Shown: in pieces, positions 27,215-37,186 of the stretch
Numbering within the stretch: the stretch's first letter is position 1
Layout: each line of letters starts with the position of its first letter
NCBI GenBank assembly: GCA_945865635.1
Contig: CAMBEP010000011.1
Coordinates: 1-64,000 of the forward strand
Reading direction: 5' to 3'
From: Candidatus Kuenenia stuttgartensis
GTDB taxonomy: Bacteria > Planctomycetota > Planctomycetia > Isosphaerales > Isosphaeraceae
DNA: 64,000 nucleotides
Notes under the pieces: model-generated
What the model was told of the DNA's origin: nothing
The model's database searches: none
The model's input: only the letters and a program-made list of their open reading frames with translations
Program-made: the position numbers and the translations under genes

Positions 27215-30200
27215 ATGGCAGATCGTGAAAAAACTGAAGTTGGAACGGATTTGGATCCCCAACCAGGGAGCACCTTACGATCCCCAGAATTGACAAACAA
27301 CGACCCGCCCACGGTTCTCAAGACCAATACGGCGATCATAACCTCTTCCATAGAAGCAGGCTCTGGCACCAACAGGCCAGATGGAGCAGAAACTTCTCGT
27401 TCGGAATTGATGCCCGTTGCAGGCCTGAAAATTGGCAATTACGAACTCGGTCCACCGATTGGAATTGGTGGAATGGCAACGGTTTACGCAGCCAGGGACT
27501 TATCCTTGGAGCGGATGGTGGCCTTGAAAATCCTGCCACCCAAATCTTCTCAGGACAGCGAAGTCCTCCAGCGATTCCTCTTCGAGGGCAAGGCCGCTGC
27601 TCAGCTTGACCACCCCAACATCGCTCGCATTCATGCTTTAGGGCATGATGGAATTTACTATTATCTGGCCTTTGAATATGTCGAAGGCCGAACGGTTCGC
27701 CAGTGGATTGACGACCGTGGTTATGTGGATATCGACCATGTGCTGGACTGGTCAAGCCAGGTGGCAGACGCCTTGGCCCATGCCGATCACAGAGGTGTCG
27801 TGCATCGGGATATCAAGCCTTCCAATTTGATTGTTACGCCTGGCGGGCAGGTCAAGTTGGTCGACCTTGGGCTGGCTCGACGTTATGAGTCGCAAGGACA
27901 CGTGGATTTGACCCAGTCAGGGGTCACGCTCGGCACTTTTGATTACATCAGCCCGGAACAGGCTCGCGACCCACGTAATGTAGACATCCGAAGCGACTTG
28001 TATTCGCTGGGCTGCACCATGTTCCATATGCTGGCTGGTGCCCCACCGTTCCCAGGCCAGAATGTCGTCCAGAAACTCTTGCAGCATCAGGAGAAGCAGC
28101 CGCCTGACCTAGGGTCGATAAACCCTCAGGTGCCGCCCGGGCTTTCGGCTTTGGTTGCCCGCCTGATGTCAAAATCGCCGGCGGATCGTCCTGCCTCAGC
28201 CGAAATCTGCTCCAAAGATCTCAAAGAACTGATTCTTTCAAGAAAAAACCCGGTCCTATCGCCCTTACCAAGCATACTTCCAGGTTCCAATGCCCTGCAG
28301 TGGATGAAGATGTGGCTTGTACCCCCAATTCTACTGGCATCTATTCTGATTTTGGTTGCCTGGCTCGCCGGGAATCGCCCATCGACCAATGAATGGGTTA
28401 GAGACCAATCCGCAGGGACATCGGGTCGCTCGACAAGCAACCTGTCAAGCCAATCCGGCCTGACCGATACGGGTGGCGAATGGCCAGACCAACCAATTTT
28501 AAAACCAAGACAGACAAGCCCACAAAATTACCGAGTCTCTGACGGACAGGCACTCGTCAATGCCTTGAATGAAGCCGCTCCAGGGTCTGTGATCACTCTC
28601 ACTCAGGCTGGCCCATACAGGCTCAATCATGCCATGATTAAGCCCATTGAGCATAGTGATTTAACGATCAAGTCCGATCAAGGTCTCATGGCCGTGATCG
28701 TGCCTGAGGACCGCTCGCCCGAGGATCAATCAAAAGGGGCTGGGGATCGGATTTTATTGAGGTTCAGCGATAGTCGAATCCAGCTTTATGGGATCATTTT
28801 TGACCTTCGTGGCGAGTCTGGTGGATGGTTTGACGCCGCCATTGCCGCAGAGGAATGCGACTTGGTTATGCGCGATGTCAGGATCCTGGCGGATCAAAAC
28901 GCTGAGCAGGATTCAACCGCCTTCATCTCCCTCAAAACTAACAGGTTGCGTGCGGAAAAGCTGGCCTGGAGGCCGGTACGCATCGAGAATTGCCGATTTT
29001 TGGGTCCACGAGTCGCCGTCAATGCCAATGGCCCTGTTGACCTCTCCATTTCTGAGTCCGCACATTTAAGTTCTGAGCCATTGATCTGGCTAGAATCCGA
29101 CGAAAAAGAGACGCCATGGCCATGCTTCATCCAGCTCGATCATGTCAGCGTGATGGCCACGGGGTGGACACCCATCCTTGAGCTCAACAGCGCATCGGCA
29201 AGAATTCGTGCGCGGGACTGCATTTTTGCGCCTCGGCCCGGTGGCCAAATCAGCTTGGTCAGTAGCCGAAGGCCAAGTCGGGTCGATTGGTTCGGTAGGG
29301 GTAATGTTTTTGGTGAGGTCACCACGTTTTTGGAATCTACCCGATTCGACGAAGAAATTCTAGATTTCGACACCTGGACCAAGTCCGATTCCATGATTCG
29401 CGAACAAGGCAGCCAAGCTACCAAACAGTCGGTCTATGCCCCTTCAGATTCTACGATTCTGGCCGCCAAAGGCAGGTGGGCCGACGCTTTTGCACTCAAT
29501 CGCGGCCCATGGTCCAACATTCCAGCCGGTGTTCGAGGGTGGTCGGACTCAATCAACTCAACAATCGCAAGCTCAGCAGGCCCGACAAATCTCTTGAACC
29601 CTGCCGAGAAGCTCTCCAGCCCGACATTCCCTGAAAAGCCATTGGAAAACTCGGAATTATTGGCCAAACCCGATGCGGTTGCCTTACAGATACCAATGCC
29701 GAATTCCAACTCGTCGGGCTCCAGGGAATCGCCAGAATTGCTCGCCAAAGCGAATACTCCAATGCCTATGCCTATGCCCATGCAAGTGGAAACCCGCTCG
29801 GAAAATGAGCCGGATGAAATCACGGGCCGAACGGATTCAAATCGCTCCCAGGCGGCCGATCGCCCTCAGAAGAATCTTTCAGTGGAAGAACTTGCAGCAA
29901 ACAACAATCGAACCAGCGAGGCAGTTGACATACCCGCGATCAATCGGGTGCAGCCTGGGCCCAACCGACCGGTTAACGTTGAGAATCCGGAAGATACCGC
30001 TTCGGTTCGAGAGGTGGTCGAGGCTCGTGAATTTCAAGAGGCAATTCGAACCCATCAAGCCACGGGTGCGGCCATATCGCTGGCGGCCGGCGGACTGGTC
30101 GGGCTTAACGATGTTCTGAATCTGAAGACAGGCAACTGGCTTTTCAACGCTGAGCCAGGCGCTGTTCGTCCTCGTCTGATCTTTAAAAATCGAAATCAGG

Positions 30201-31135
30201 CCCTGGTGGAAAACTTGGCTCGCTGGACGATTGAGTCAGGCGTCTCTGTCCGATTAAGAGGTCTCGACATCGAATGGGATGCCAACGAACCCGCCCAGGA
30301 ACGCTTATTCGAAGTCATGACTGGCGCTCAACTTATACTCGAAGATTGCACGCTTACCATGCGCGGCGTAAGGTCCGACCTCATCCTCTTCGCATTGGCT
30401 GGTCCGGAATTGGCTCAATTTGAAGAGCCCAACAGCCAAAAAGCCAAAATTCGACTCATCGACAGCTTTGTGAGAACTTCGGGTGGCCTGTTTCGAACCC
30501 CCGGAAATATTCGTTGCGAACTGGAATTGACCGGTACCTTGGCCGTAATCGGTCGGTCTCTCCTCACCATACTTGCCCCGGAACGGCTTGAATCAGCGCA
30601 ATCAAGCCGATTGCAAATGATCCAGACCACCGCCGTTTTAGGAACCAACCTCGCCACTATCTTTCAAGGCCGTGGCCCAGGCAAGCCGCCTCATCTCGAA
30701 TGCCAATTGCGACGAACCATTGTCGCCAGCGACTCAATCAAAGAAAACCCATTACTGGAAGTGCGCGATGGTGACCCCAATCAGCTTGAAAACGAATGTA
30801 TCACCTGGGAAGCCGACGAAATCGGATATCACCACTGGCAAACCTACCGGCTCGACCAAAACGACCTCTCAGGAAAGGTGGCCCAGCGACAAAATCGTGA
30901 AGCCTGGGAACTAAGCCATGCGGCCCAAGAAACTCAGGCACATCACGGAGATCTCGGATTCATTCGCGACCTCCGCACCATCCGCCGACCTATCTGGGAG
31001 TCGCTGCCTGCGGATTATGCAATCCAGGCCGCAAGCCCAAGCCAAGCCTTGGGCGCCCGGATCGAGCAATTGCCTCGTGTTTCGCTCCCAATGTACAAAA
31101 CAGAAACCGCTGGCGAATTCCCCCAAGAGCCTTAA
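27215..31135 (+). CDS. large Ser/Thr protein kinase with extracytoplasmic beta-helix-like region
   Basis: A 1306-residue protein. A Pkn-type kinase domain spans about 75-340: glycine loop GPPIGIGGMATVYA, Lys105 in ALKILPP, catalytic HRDIKPSN (Asp199), DLG (Asp217) and SPEQARDP. A membrane segment follows near 366-386. The outer part has two repeat regions with beta-helix character (IQLYGIIFDLRG, CDLVMRDVRIL; later VSVRLRGLDIEW, LILEDCTLTM) joined by a Ser/Pro-rich linker containing MPMPMPM. It probably senses an external signal. AAGGAG lies 11 bases before the ATG. Its neighbours are QueC (divergent) and a metal ATPase (convergent); no dedicated sigma factor is adjacent. Confidence 0.88.
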   Translation: MADREKTEVGTDLDPQPGSTLRSPELTNNDPPTVLKTNTAIITSSIEAGSGTNRPDGAETSRSELMPVAGLKIGNYELGPPIGIGGMATVYAARDLSLERMVALKILPPKSSQDSEVLQRFLFEGKAAAQLDHPNIARIHALGHDGIYYYLAFEYVEGRTVRQWIDDRGYVDIDHVLDWSSQVADALAHADHRGVVHRDIKPSNLIVTPGGQVKLVDLGLARRYESQGHVDLTQSGVTLGTFDYISPEQARDPRNVDIRSDLYSLGCTMFHMLAGAPPFPGQNVVQKLLQHQEKQPPDLGSINPQVPPGLSALVARLMSKSPADRPASAEICSKDLKELILSRKNPVLSPLPSILPGSNALQWMKMWLVPPILLASILILVAWLAGNRPSTNEWVRDQSAGTSGRSTSNLSSQSGLTDTGGEWPDQPILKPRQTSPQNYRVSDGQALVNALNEAAPGSVITLTQAGPYRLNHAMIKPIEHSDLTIKSDQGLMAVIVPEDRSPEDQSKGAGDRILLRFSDSRIQLYGIIFDLRGESGGWFDAAIAAEECDLVMRDVRILADQNAEQDSTAFISLKTNRLRAEKLAWRPVRIENCRFLGPRVAVNANGPVDLSISESAHLSSEPLIWLESDEKETPWPCFIQLDHVSVMATGWTPILELNSASARIRARDCIFAPRPGGQISLVSSRRPSRVDWFGRGNVFGEVTTFLESTRFDEEILDFDTWTKSDSMIREQGSQATKQSVYAPSDSTILAAKGRWADAFALNRGPWSNIPAGVRGWSDSINSTIASSAGPTNLLNPAEKLSSPTFPEKPLENSELLAKPDAVALQIPMPNSNSSGSRESPELLAKANTPMPMPMPMQVETRSENEPDEITGRTDSNRSQAADRPQKNLSVEELAANNNRTSEAVDIPAINRVQPGPNRPVNVENPEDTASVREVVEAREFQEAIRTHQATGAAISLAAGGLVGLNDVLNLKTGNWLFNAEPGAVRPRLIFKNRNQALVENLARWTIESGVSVRLRGLDIEWDANEPAQERLFEVMTGAQLILEDCTLTMRGVRSDLILFALAGPELAQFEEPNSQKAKIRLIDSFVRTSGGLFRTPGNIRCELELTGTLAVIGRSLLTILAPERLESAQSSRLQMIQTTAVLGTNLATIFQGRGPGKPPHLECQLRRTIVASDSIKENPLLEVRDGDPNQLENECITWEADEIGYHHWQTYRLDQNDLSGKVAQRQNREAWELSHAAQETQAHHGDLGFIRDLRTIRRPIWESLPADYAIQAASPSQALGARIEQLPRVSLPMYKTETAGEFPQEP
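29762..29779 (+). repeat. three tandem ATGCCY hexamers in kinase linker
   Basis: ATGCCT ATGCCT ATGCCC encode Met-Pro pairs in the linker of the large kinase, a site prone to length change by slippage. Confidence 0.7.
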
Positions 31136-31221
31136 CCCGCTTTATCTATCAATGACACACCATTGCTGGACCCCATTTCCGCGCTCATTCGGATTTTTTC
31201 ATCTTTTGTTCTGGGCCCGCT

Positions 31222-33381
31222 TCACTTCGGGTCATATCGCAACAGCCTCAGCGCATTAACCACAACAATCAGGCTCACTCCCACATCCGCCATCATGGCA
31301 AGCCAGAAATGGGCGATCCCAATGGCCGCCAGAATCATCACTATTAATTTTGAACCAAGTGCAAAAATCACATTCGCCCGAATCACACTCACCGTCTTAC
31401 GACTCAAGCGAATCAATCGCGGCAGCGAATTGAGATTGTCGTTCATCAATACTACATCGGCTGTCTGACTCGTCACAGCGCTGGCAATCGAACCCATCGA
31501 GATCCCTACCGAAGCTGCGGCCAAAGCCGGCGCATCGTTCACCCCATCGCCTACCATACCCACCAGCCCATACTCACGCACCAACTCCGACAGAATCAAT
31601 GCCTTTTCTTCAGGCATCAGCTCGGCCCGCACCTGCTCGATTCCCAACGAAGCTGCCACCGACCTTGCGGTGGATTCGTTGTCGCCTGTCAGCATCAATG
31701 TCTTCACACTTAACAACTTCAGCTTCTTCAACGCTCCCGCCGCTTCAAGCCGCTCCTGATCCGCCAGCCTGATCCAGCCCAAAGGGCCATTCCTTCCTGC
31801 AACAGCCACAGATGTCCCCACCCCCGTCTCTGCCCTCAAAAGCTCATCGTGAAACTGCGGCTCGCACATCCCTTCCTGATCCAAAAATCGATGGCTGCCC
31901 ATGCGAATCCATTCGTTTGACACCAGCCCCGCTGTACCAAGCCCAGGCACTTCTCGAACCTGATCCGCCAGCGGAATTTTCAATGCCATCGTATGAGCAT
32001 AATTCACTATCGCCCGGCTCACCACATGCGAACCATCATTCCCCAAAGCCGCCGCCATCGATACCAAATCCATTTCTGACAGCCCGCTCGACACACTTCT
32101 GACCTCCACCACATGCGGACGCCCAAGCGTCAGTGTCCCCGTCTTGTCAAAAGCAATCATCTCCAACTTCCCAAACTGCTCAATCACTCGCCCTTCCCGT
32201 ATCAATACCCCATGACGGGCCGCATTGGCCAATGCGCTCACAATCGCTACCGGTGTCGAAATCACCAAAGCACACGGGCACGCGATCACCAGAAGCACCA
32301 GCCCGCGAAACAGCCACTCATGCCAATTCCCCGGCTGATCATGAAGAATTCGCCACACAGGTGGCATCATCATCACCAGACCCGCCACCATCACCACCAT
32401 CGGCGTATAGCGACGCGCAAATTGATCCACCATTCTCTCAATCGGCGCTCGCTGGCCACGTGCCTCCTCCACCTTTTTGGCAATTCGCTTAATCACCGAT
32501 TCATTCAATATTCGTGTCGCCTCGACAACAATCACACCCTCTCCATTAAGAGTTCCTGCAAACGCCTCATCACCAGGCCCTACAGCTTTCGGCACACTTT
32601 CCCCCGTGATGATCTGCTGGTCCAAATGCGATAGCCCTTCCACCACCCGACCGTCAATCGGAATCTTCTGGCCAGGACGAATTCGAACCCGATCGCCCAC
32701 CCGAATCACTCCAGGATCCACCACCAATATCTGGCCATCCTCGCCCACCATCTCCGCCTGATCAGGCTGCAAATCGACCAAGGCCTGTATCGATACCCTC
32801 GCCCGCCGCGACGCATAAGCCTCAAGCAATTCCGAAACCCCAAATAATACGCCCACCGTCGCCGCCTCATCCCACTGACCCAATACAGCCGCACCTGTCA
32901 ATGCCATCACTACCAACACAAAAATATCCACCCGCCCTCGCCTGAGCCCGCCCCAGGCTCTCGGACCAATCCAAAGCAGCGAACAAGCCATGCTCACCAA
33001 AAACAATCCCTCTGCAACATCATCCAACCCATCGGCCCACCACACCACCAGCCCAACCAATTCCGAAACCCCCGCCAAAAGGATAAACCCAATCCGATTG
33101 CCTGGCCATTTCCATGGCTTTTCCTGGCCTGTCGTCGTCTGGCTCTGCTCTGCCTGTGCGCCCTCTACACCACAGCCATAACCACAGCGCGATTCAATCG
33201 CTTGCGCCAATAACCCCAGACTCGTTTGATTCGAATCAAATGTCACCCGGATCCGGCCACCGGAAAGGTCGAAATCCATCCGAACCAGTCCCGGCCATTG
33301 ATCCAGCCCATGTCGTATTCGCGACTCCTCAGTGGGGCAATCCAAGCCCTGAACTTGCAACCAGCCTTCAGATTCTGGCAT
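31222..33381 (-). CDS. heavy-metal P1B-type ATPase, Zn/Cd/Pb type
   Basis: About 719 residues from the ATG at 33381, preceded by GGGAAG eight bases upstream; a TTG at 33402 is less likely. An N-terminal heavy-metal-associated domain contains GLDCPTEE, the form seen in Zn/Cd/Pb exporters rather than the CxxC of copper pumps. The membrane motif is CPCALVIST, the phosphorylation site DKTGTLT, and the hinge GDGVNDAPAL. It exports divalent metal from the cytoplasm. No metal regulator gene is adjacent. The C-terminus ends shortly after the last membrane segments. Confidence 0.92.
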   Translation of the reverse strand: MPESEGWLQVQGLDCPTEESRIRHGLDQWPGLVRMDFDLSGGRIRVTFDSNQTSLGLLAQAIESRCGYGCGVEGAQAEQSQTTTGQEKPWKWPGNRIGFILLAGVSELVGLVVWWADGLDDVAEGLFLVSMACSLLWIGPRAWGGLRRGRVDIFVLVVMALTGAAVLGQWDEAATVGVLFGVSELLEAYASRRARVSIQALVDLQPDQAEMVGEDGQILVVDPGVIRVGDRVRIRPGQKIPIDGRVVEGLSHLDQQIITGESVPKAVGPGDEAFAGTLNGEGVIVVEATRILNESVIKRIAKKVEEARGQRAPIERMVDQFARRYTPMVVMVAGLVMMMPPVWRILHDQPGNWHEWLFRGLVLLVIACPCALVISTPVAIVSALANAARHGVLIREGRVIEQFGKLEMIAFDKTGTLTLGRPHVVEVRSVSSGLSEMDLVSMAAALGNDGSHVVSRAIVNYAHTMALKIPLADQVREVPGLGTAGLVSNEWIRMGSHRFLDQEGMCEPQFHDELLRAETGVGTSVAVAGRNGPLGWIRLADQERLEAAGALKKLKLLSVKTLMLTGDNESTARSVAASLGIEQVRAELMPEEKALILSELVREYGLVGMVGDGVNDAPALAAASVGISMGSIASAVTSQTADVVLMNDNLNSLPRLIRLSRKTVSVIRANVIFALGSKLIVMILAAIGIAHFWLAMMADVGVSLIVVVNALRLLRYDPK

Positions 33382-33742
33382 AGATGGTGCTTCCCAATTC
33401 AAGACAGTCGCAATGCGTCGTACGAATCACGAAAATCACAAAGTTCGCCGTGATCGACCAAATTCTTACCCATATCCTAACGAATCCAAACCATTTCTCC
33501 CAACAACTTCCTCTATCTTTCCCAAGTCTCAAATCAATCAGAACTGGAATCAAAACAAATTGCATTCCCTTTTACGGGATAGAATTCCGGACAAAATCTC
33601 CCATAGTAGGGATGTCAGGTTTGGTGCATTTCTCAATGGCCCAAAGATGTGCTTGAATCGAATCACCGCGGCCTGATTCTACTGGAACCGTCCGACCGAC
33701 CGAATTAAAACCACCTCCTAAAAAAGAAACCGGAATTTGACC
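33382..33742. other. intergenic, divergent promoters expected
   Basis: About 360 bases between the metal ATPase (minus) and the LEHRLSP peptide (plus). Short overlapping frames exist but lack family character or ribosome sites. I see no RNA gene or terminator. Confidence 0.4.
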
Positions 33743-33985
33743 ATGAAATCAAGAACTGAACGCCGTAATCCAAGATTTGTTTGCGACTCACTGGAACATC
33801 GCCTCTCACCCGCCGTAATCACCTACCCACTCGCATCGTCCATCATCATTTTCGACCCACCAGGCGATCGGGAACCAGCACCTGAACCTTTTGGTACGCC
33901 TGTAATTTGGGAACCAATTATGGTTCCGAAGATTAAAGTCATTCAAACCGACGATCCATCGATGGATACTTCTACAATTGCTTGA
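33743..33985 (+). CDS. 80-residue protein with planctomycete LExRLSP motif
   Basis: Begins MKSRTERRNPRF followed by CDSLEHRLSPAV, the short N-terminal motif that in planctomycetes opens many large secreted proteins. Here the frame closes after 80 residues with a proline- and acid-rich tail. The ATG has CCGGAA about nine bases before it. It may be a genuine small secreted peptide or the surviving N-terminus of a decayed large protein; downstream sequence to 34105 has no continuing frame that I can see. It is convergent with the TPR-kinase gene. Confidence 0.6.
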   Translation: MKSRTERRNPRFVCDSLEHRLSPAVITYPLASSIIIFDPPGDREPAPEPFGTPVIWEPIMVPKIKVIQTDDPSMDTSTIA

Positions 33986-34105
33986 TTTACGAATTTTCAA
34001 GAAAAGCAGGCTTGAAAGTTCATTTTCCATAAGGCTTGTCGTCATAAACCAGAGTCTTTTGAAAGAGTTCATGACACAATCACTGGAATAAGCTTTTAGG
34101 CTTGC

Positions 34106-37100
34106 TTATCTCGATTTCTCGTTGACCATCGTTTGATTTAATCCCATTTCGGGAAAGACCTTTCTCAGTTCCGGATCGAGGTGGATTCGATAATCGTAAA
34201 ACACCGAATCTTTCAAGTACCATTTTGTCAAATATTCCAAATTTTGCTGCCCTGATTTGAACAGATAAATCAAAGCCTCTTTTAACCCTTTATCTTTTTT
34301 CGCTTCAAGAATCAGCCGAGCCTTTTCATAATAACAACGGCCTAATCCAACCCCTGCGACCTCACAATTCTGAATAAGTCTATCACATATCAGCGTAGCC
34401 TGCTGAATATCCTTCTCGCTAATGGTCCTTATCAAAGAAATAAAATGATTAACTATTATGTTATGGTATCTAATCAATGCGGGAAGATTTGGATTTGACA
34501 ATGACTCCATTCCAATTTTAACTGATTTTTCGACTTGTCCTTCTAATCGATAGAATGCCGCCAGATTCATTTTATCCTTAATCGATCCGGGATTTTTCTT
34601 GACAATTTTCTCCATAATCACTAGCGCATCTTCTGGCTTCTCATACTTGTAATATTTATACATCAACAAATACATAATCTGAAGATCGTCTGGCAGGATT
34701 TTGGCGATTGTCTGAATTGTTTTCAGATCAAATATCTCACTACTCTGCTTCAATATCGGCTCCGCCGATTCCGGATCGACCAGCTTTTGAATTTCCACTG
34801 TCGCCTGATTCAAAAAATCATCGCCTCGCTGATCAAAATCAATCAACTCGCCAAGCCTGGTCACCTCAGCCATCACTTCATCGAGCTGGCCATGATAAAT
34901 CCGTAAAATTGCCCTGATCCGAAGCGAAGAAATGTCGTCGGGCCGCAATTCAATGGCAGCCTCAATTTCATTCAGCGCTGAATCGAATTGCCCAAGCTGA
35001 TATTCCAGAAATGCCAGCAGACGACGCGATTCAAAGTGCTCAGGCGCAATCTCCTTGATCCGTTTCAACTGCAATATCGCCTGCTCTTTTTCATCCAGCC
35101 TGACTAGATACCTTACAAACCCCCAGCGCAACCCAAACGAATCAGGCGCCCTCTCAATCAAATTCCACCACAAACGCACATTGGCCGCGGTTGCATCGGC
35201 ATGAAGCGTTTCAAAGTAAGATTTCAGAAGAGTCGCATTTGCATCCTCCCTGCCAGGCTTATGGCCCGTTTCCGGGCGGGCGGATTTCTGTTTGATTTTG
35301 GAGAGCGACTCAATCGTTTTCAGCCCCTCCTGCCAACCGTCAAAACCCCAAAGATCCAAGCCTTGCTGCATAATTCCTGCTGCGGATTGCAAATCGCTCT
35401 GGTTCTTTGTTATCAAAGCCCGCTGCTTTAAGGCTTCAGCCAATTCGTTCATACGATCCAAAAGCCAGATCTCTGAATCCAGACGGGAAGCACGGGGCTG
35501 GATGAAATTCTTCCAAGTCGACCTCTGCCAGATTTCCGCCTGATTCATGCGTGATTGTTCCAGTTGCAGTCGAGCCGACCGGATACGGAACGCCAGCGAT
35601 TGTTCGTGGGTCATCGAAACATCTTCGCTTAAAAAGTTTGGCTGGCTCCATAATGCAAGCACCTGTTTTGCAAAATCCGACCGCAACGAATGTACTACCC
35701 AACCTGCATAGCACAAAATCGTCAAACTGACCAAAGCGATCAAGGACCGCTTCCTTTCGGCGGCTTTCCCATGTGCAAAAACTCTTGAAACTGTCGATGG
35801 ATCAGGAAGCTTCCTGAGCTCGCCGGCAAGCTTCGAACCGTCTTCAAATCGATTAGCAATGTCCGACGAGAGCAGTTTCGTTAAAATCTCGCGCCACGGT
35901 TTTGGAAGTCGCCTGAATCCAGGCCAATCGCTTAACCAATCCCGGTGTTCACGATTTTCTGCAATCAACAATGCTTGTTGCGCGTGGTCCTCGTGCGGAA
36001 AATTGCCCGATGCCGTGGGGTCATATCCTGTGAGCATCTCCAGAATGACAAGGCCAAGACTGTACAAGTCGCCTCTATGCTGGTCCTTCACCGAGATCGG
36101 TTTCTGATTTGTATTGAGCTTCTTGACCGAGGCCGCAAACTGCCGCAATCGCTCAGGCGGCATATAATAGAGAGTCCCGCCCTGATCTTCGGAAAGGCTC
36201 ACCCGGCGATGCTTTTCAAATTGCCAAATGCGTGATAAATGAAAATCCAGAAGATACGGAACCTGATTCACACCAATATAAACATTGCCTGGCTTGATAT
36301 CGCCATGAATCACACCTTGCTGAAAAGCGGTATGCAACGCATCCGCCAAATCGGCCGACCATTGCTTCACCTGTTCTGGCCAACTACGTTTCGACCTCTT
36401 TTCATGATCCGATTCGGTTTTCAGATCGTTATCGTGATCAAAATCCCGATTATTGGCATTTTCTTCAGCGATTTTTGCCAATTTCGGGCGAACATCCACC
36501 AAGCGGATCTGGCTCAGCCGGTTCGGGGATTTACGCTTTGGCATCTGCCCCGGCAGGTCGGCCTTCAAAAGCTGGTCGAGTGATGCACCCGGTATATAAG
36601 GCATGACCGTCACATGAAAGCCGTTGTCGGCGGTCACAAAATGGCGATAAACACTCATCACATTCGGATGAATCACTCTGGCCAGCAATTCCGGCTCCCG
36701 GGTCGATCCAGAGCGGGTAATTTTCAGTACAACCTTGCGGTCCGCAAGATCCATTTGAATCGCCAAAAAAACCCGCCCGCCGCCGCCCTGCCCCAAGATC
36801 TTGATCAGCCTGAACTGGCCAATTTCATCGCCAATGGTTGGCATCGGCTCGGTGATTAGAGATTCCGCTTCGAGATGATCGAGCTGTGGGGTGTTGAACT
36901 CTAGCCCGAAGTGAATCGCAAAGAGCTTCTCAAGATCCTTTTGAAAGGATTCATAGTCTATAAGAAACTGATTTTGGTCCGGCGAACGACCATCGGCTTC
37001 CAGGCGGCAGAATTCGTGATAGATCAGCTCGACAAAATCGGCCTGATCATCGCCTTGGAATCGCGATCGGAATTGAGCTGCTTTGGGGTTCTGGCCAGCC

Positions 37101-37186
37101 TCATAAAGCGCATCGAATTCCGCCAGACAACGATCGATAACAGCCTGATCCGATTCGCCGGAATCTGGATTGGCAGAGAGATTCAT
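34106..37186 (-). CDS. Ser/Thr protein kinase with C-terminal TPR-like repeats
   Basis: A 1026-residue protein. Residues ~120-470 form a Pkn-type kinase: GQGGGGRVF glycine loop, Lys155 in VVLKI, HGDIKPGN with Asp296 (HGD instead of HRD), and DFH (Asp314) instead of DFG. An insertion of about 60 charged residues (~211-270) lies before the catalytic loop. A single hydrophobic segment (SLIALVSLTILCYAGWVV) follows, then helical repeats fitting TPRs (EHFESRRLLAFLEYQLGQFDSALNEIEAAIELRPD). Its start overlaps the ECF sigma gene by four bases, a common planctomycete pairing in which the kinase is thought to act with the sigma factor. Confidence 0.88.
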   Translation of the reverse strand: MNLSANPDSGESDQAVIDRCLAEFDALYEAGQNPKAAQFRSRFQGDDQADFVELIYHEFCRLEADGRSPDQNQFLIDYESFQKDLEKLFAIHFGLEFNTPQLDHLEAESLITEPMPTIGDEIGQFRLIKILGQGGGGRVFLAIQMDLADRKVVLKITRSGSTREPELLARVIHPNVMSVYRHFVTADNGFHVTVMPYIPGASLDQLLKADLPGQMPKRKSPNRLSQIRLVDVRPKLAKIAEENANNRDFDHDNDLKTESDHEKRSKRSWPEQVKQWSADLADALHTAFQQGVIHGDIKPGNVYIGVNQVPYLLDFHLSRIWQFEKHRRVSLSEDQGGTLYYMPPERLRQFAASVKKLNTNQKPISVKDQHRGDLYSLGLVILEMLTGYDPTASGNFPHEDHAQQALLIAENREHRDWLSDWPGFRRLPKPWREILTKLLSSDIANRFEDGSKLAGELRKLPDPSTVSRVFAHGKAAERKRSLIALVSLTILCYAGWVVHSLRSDFAKQVLALWSQPNFLSEDVSMTHEQSLAFRIRSARLQLEQSRMNQAEIWQRSTWKNFIQPRASRLDSEIWLLDRMNELAEALKQRALITKNQSDLQSAAGIMQQGLDLWGFDGWQEGLKTIESLSKIKQKSARPETGHKPGREDANATLLKSYFETLHADATAANVRLWWNLIERAPDSFGLRWGFVRYLVRLDEKEQAILQLKRIKEIAPEHFESRRLLAFLEYQLGQFDSALNEIEAAIELRPDDISSLRIRAILRIYHGQLDEVMAEVTRLGELIDFDQRGDDFLNQATVEIQKLVDPESAEPILKQSSEIFDLKTIQTIAKILPDDLQIMYLLMYKYYKYEKPEDALVIMEKIVKKNPGSIKDKMNLAAFYRLEGQVEKSVKIGMESLSNPNLPALIRYHNIIVNHFISLIRTISEKDIQQATLICDRLIQNCEVAGVGLGRCYYEKARLILEAKKDKGLKEALIYLFKSGQQNLEYLTKWYLKDSVFYDYRIHLDPELRKVFPEMGLNQTMVNEKSR

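Noticed and set aside
27110..27215. Possible tRNA-like stem with GGTTCGATTTGGATCGAATC
   Set aside because: Only one arm can be folded and no cloverleaf or anticodon loop is visible, so it is just a short palindrome.
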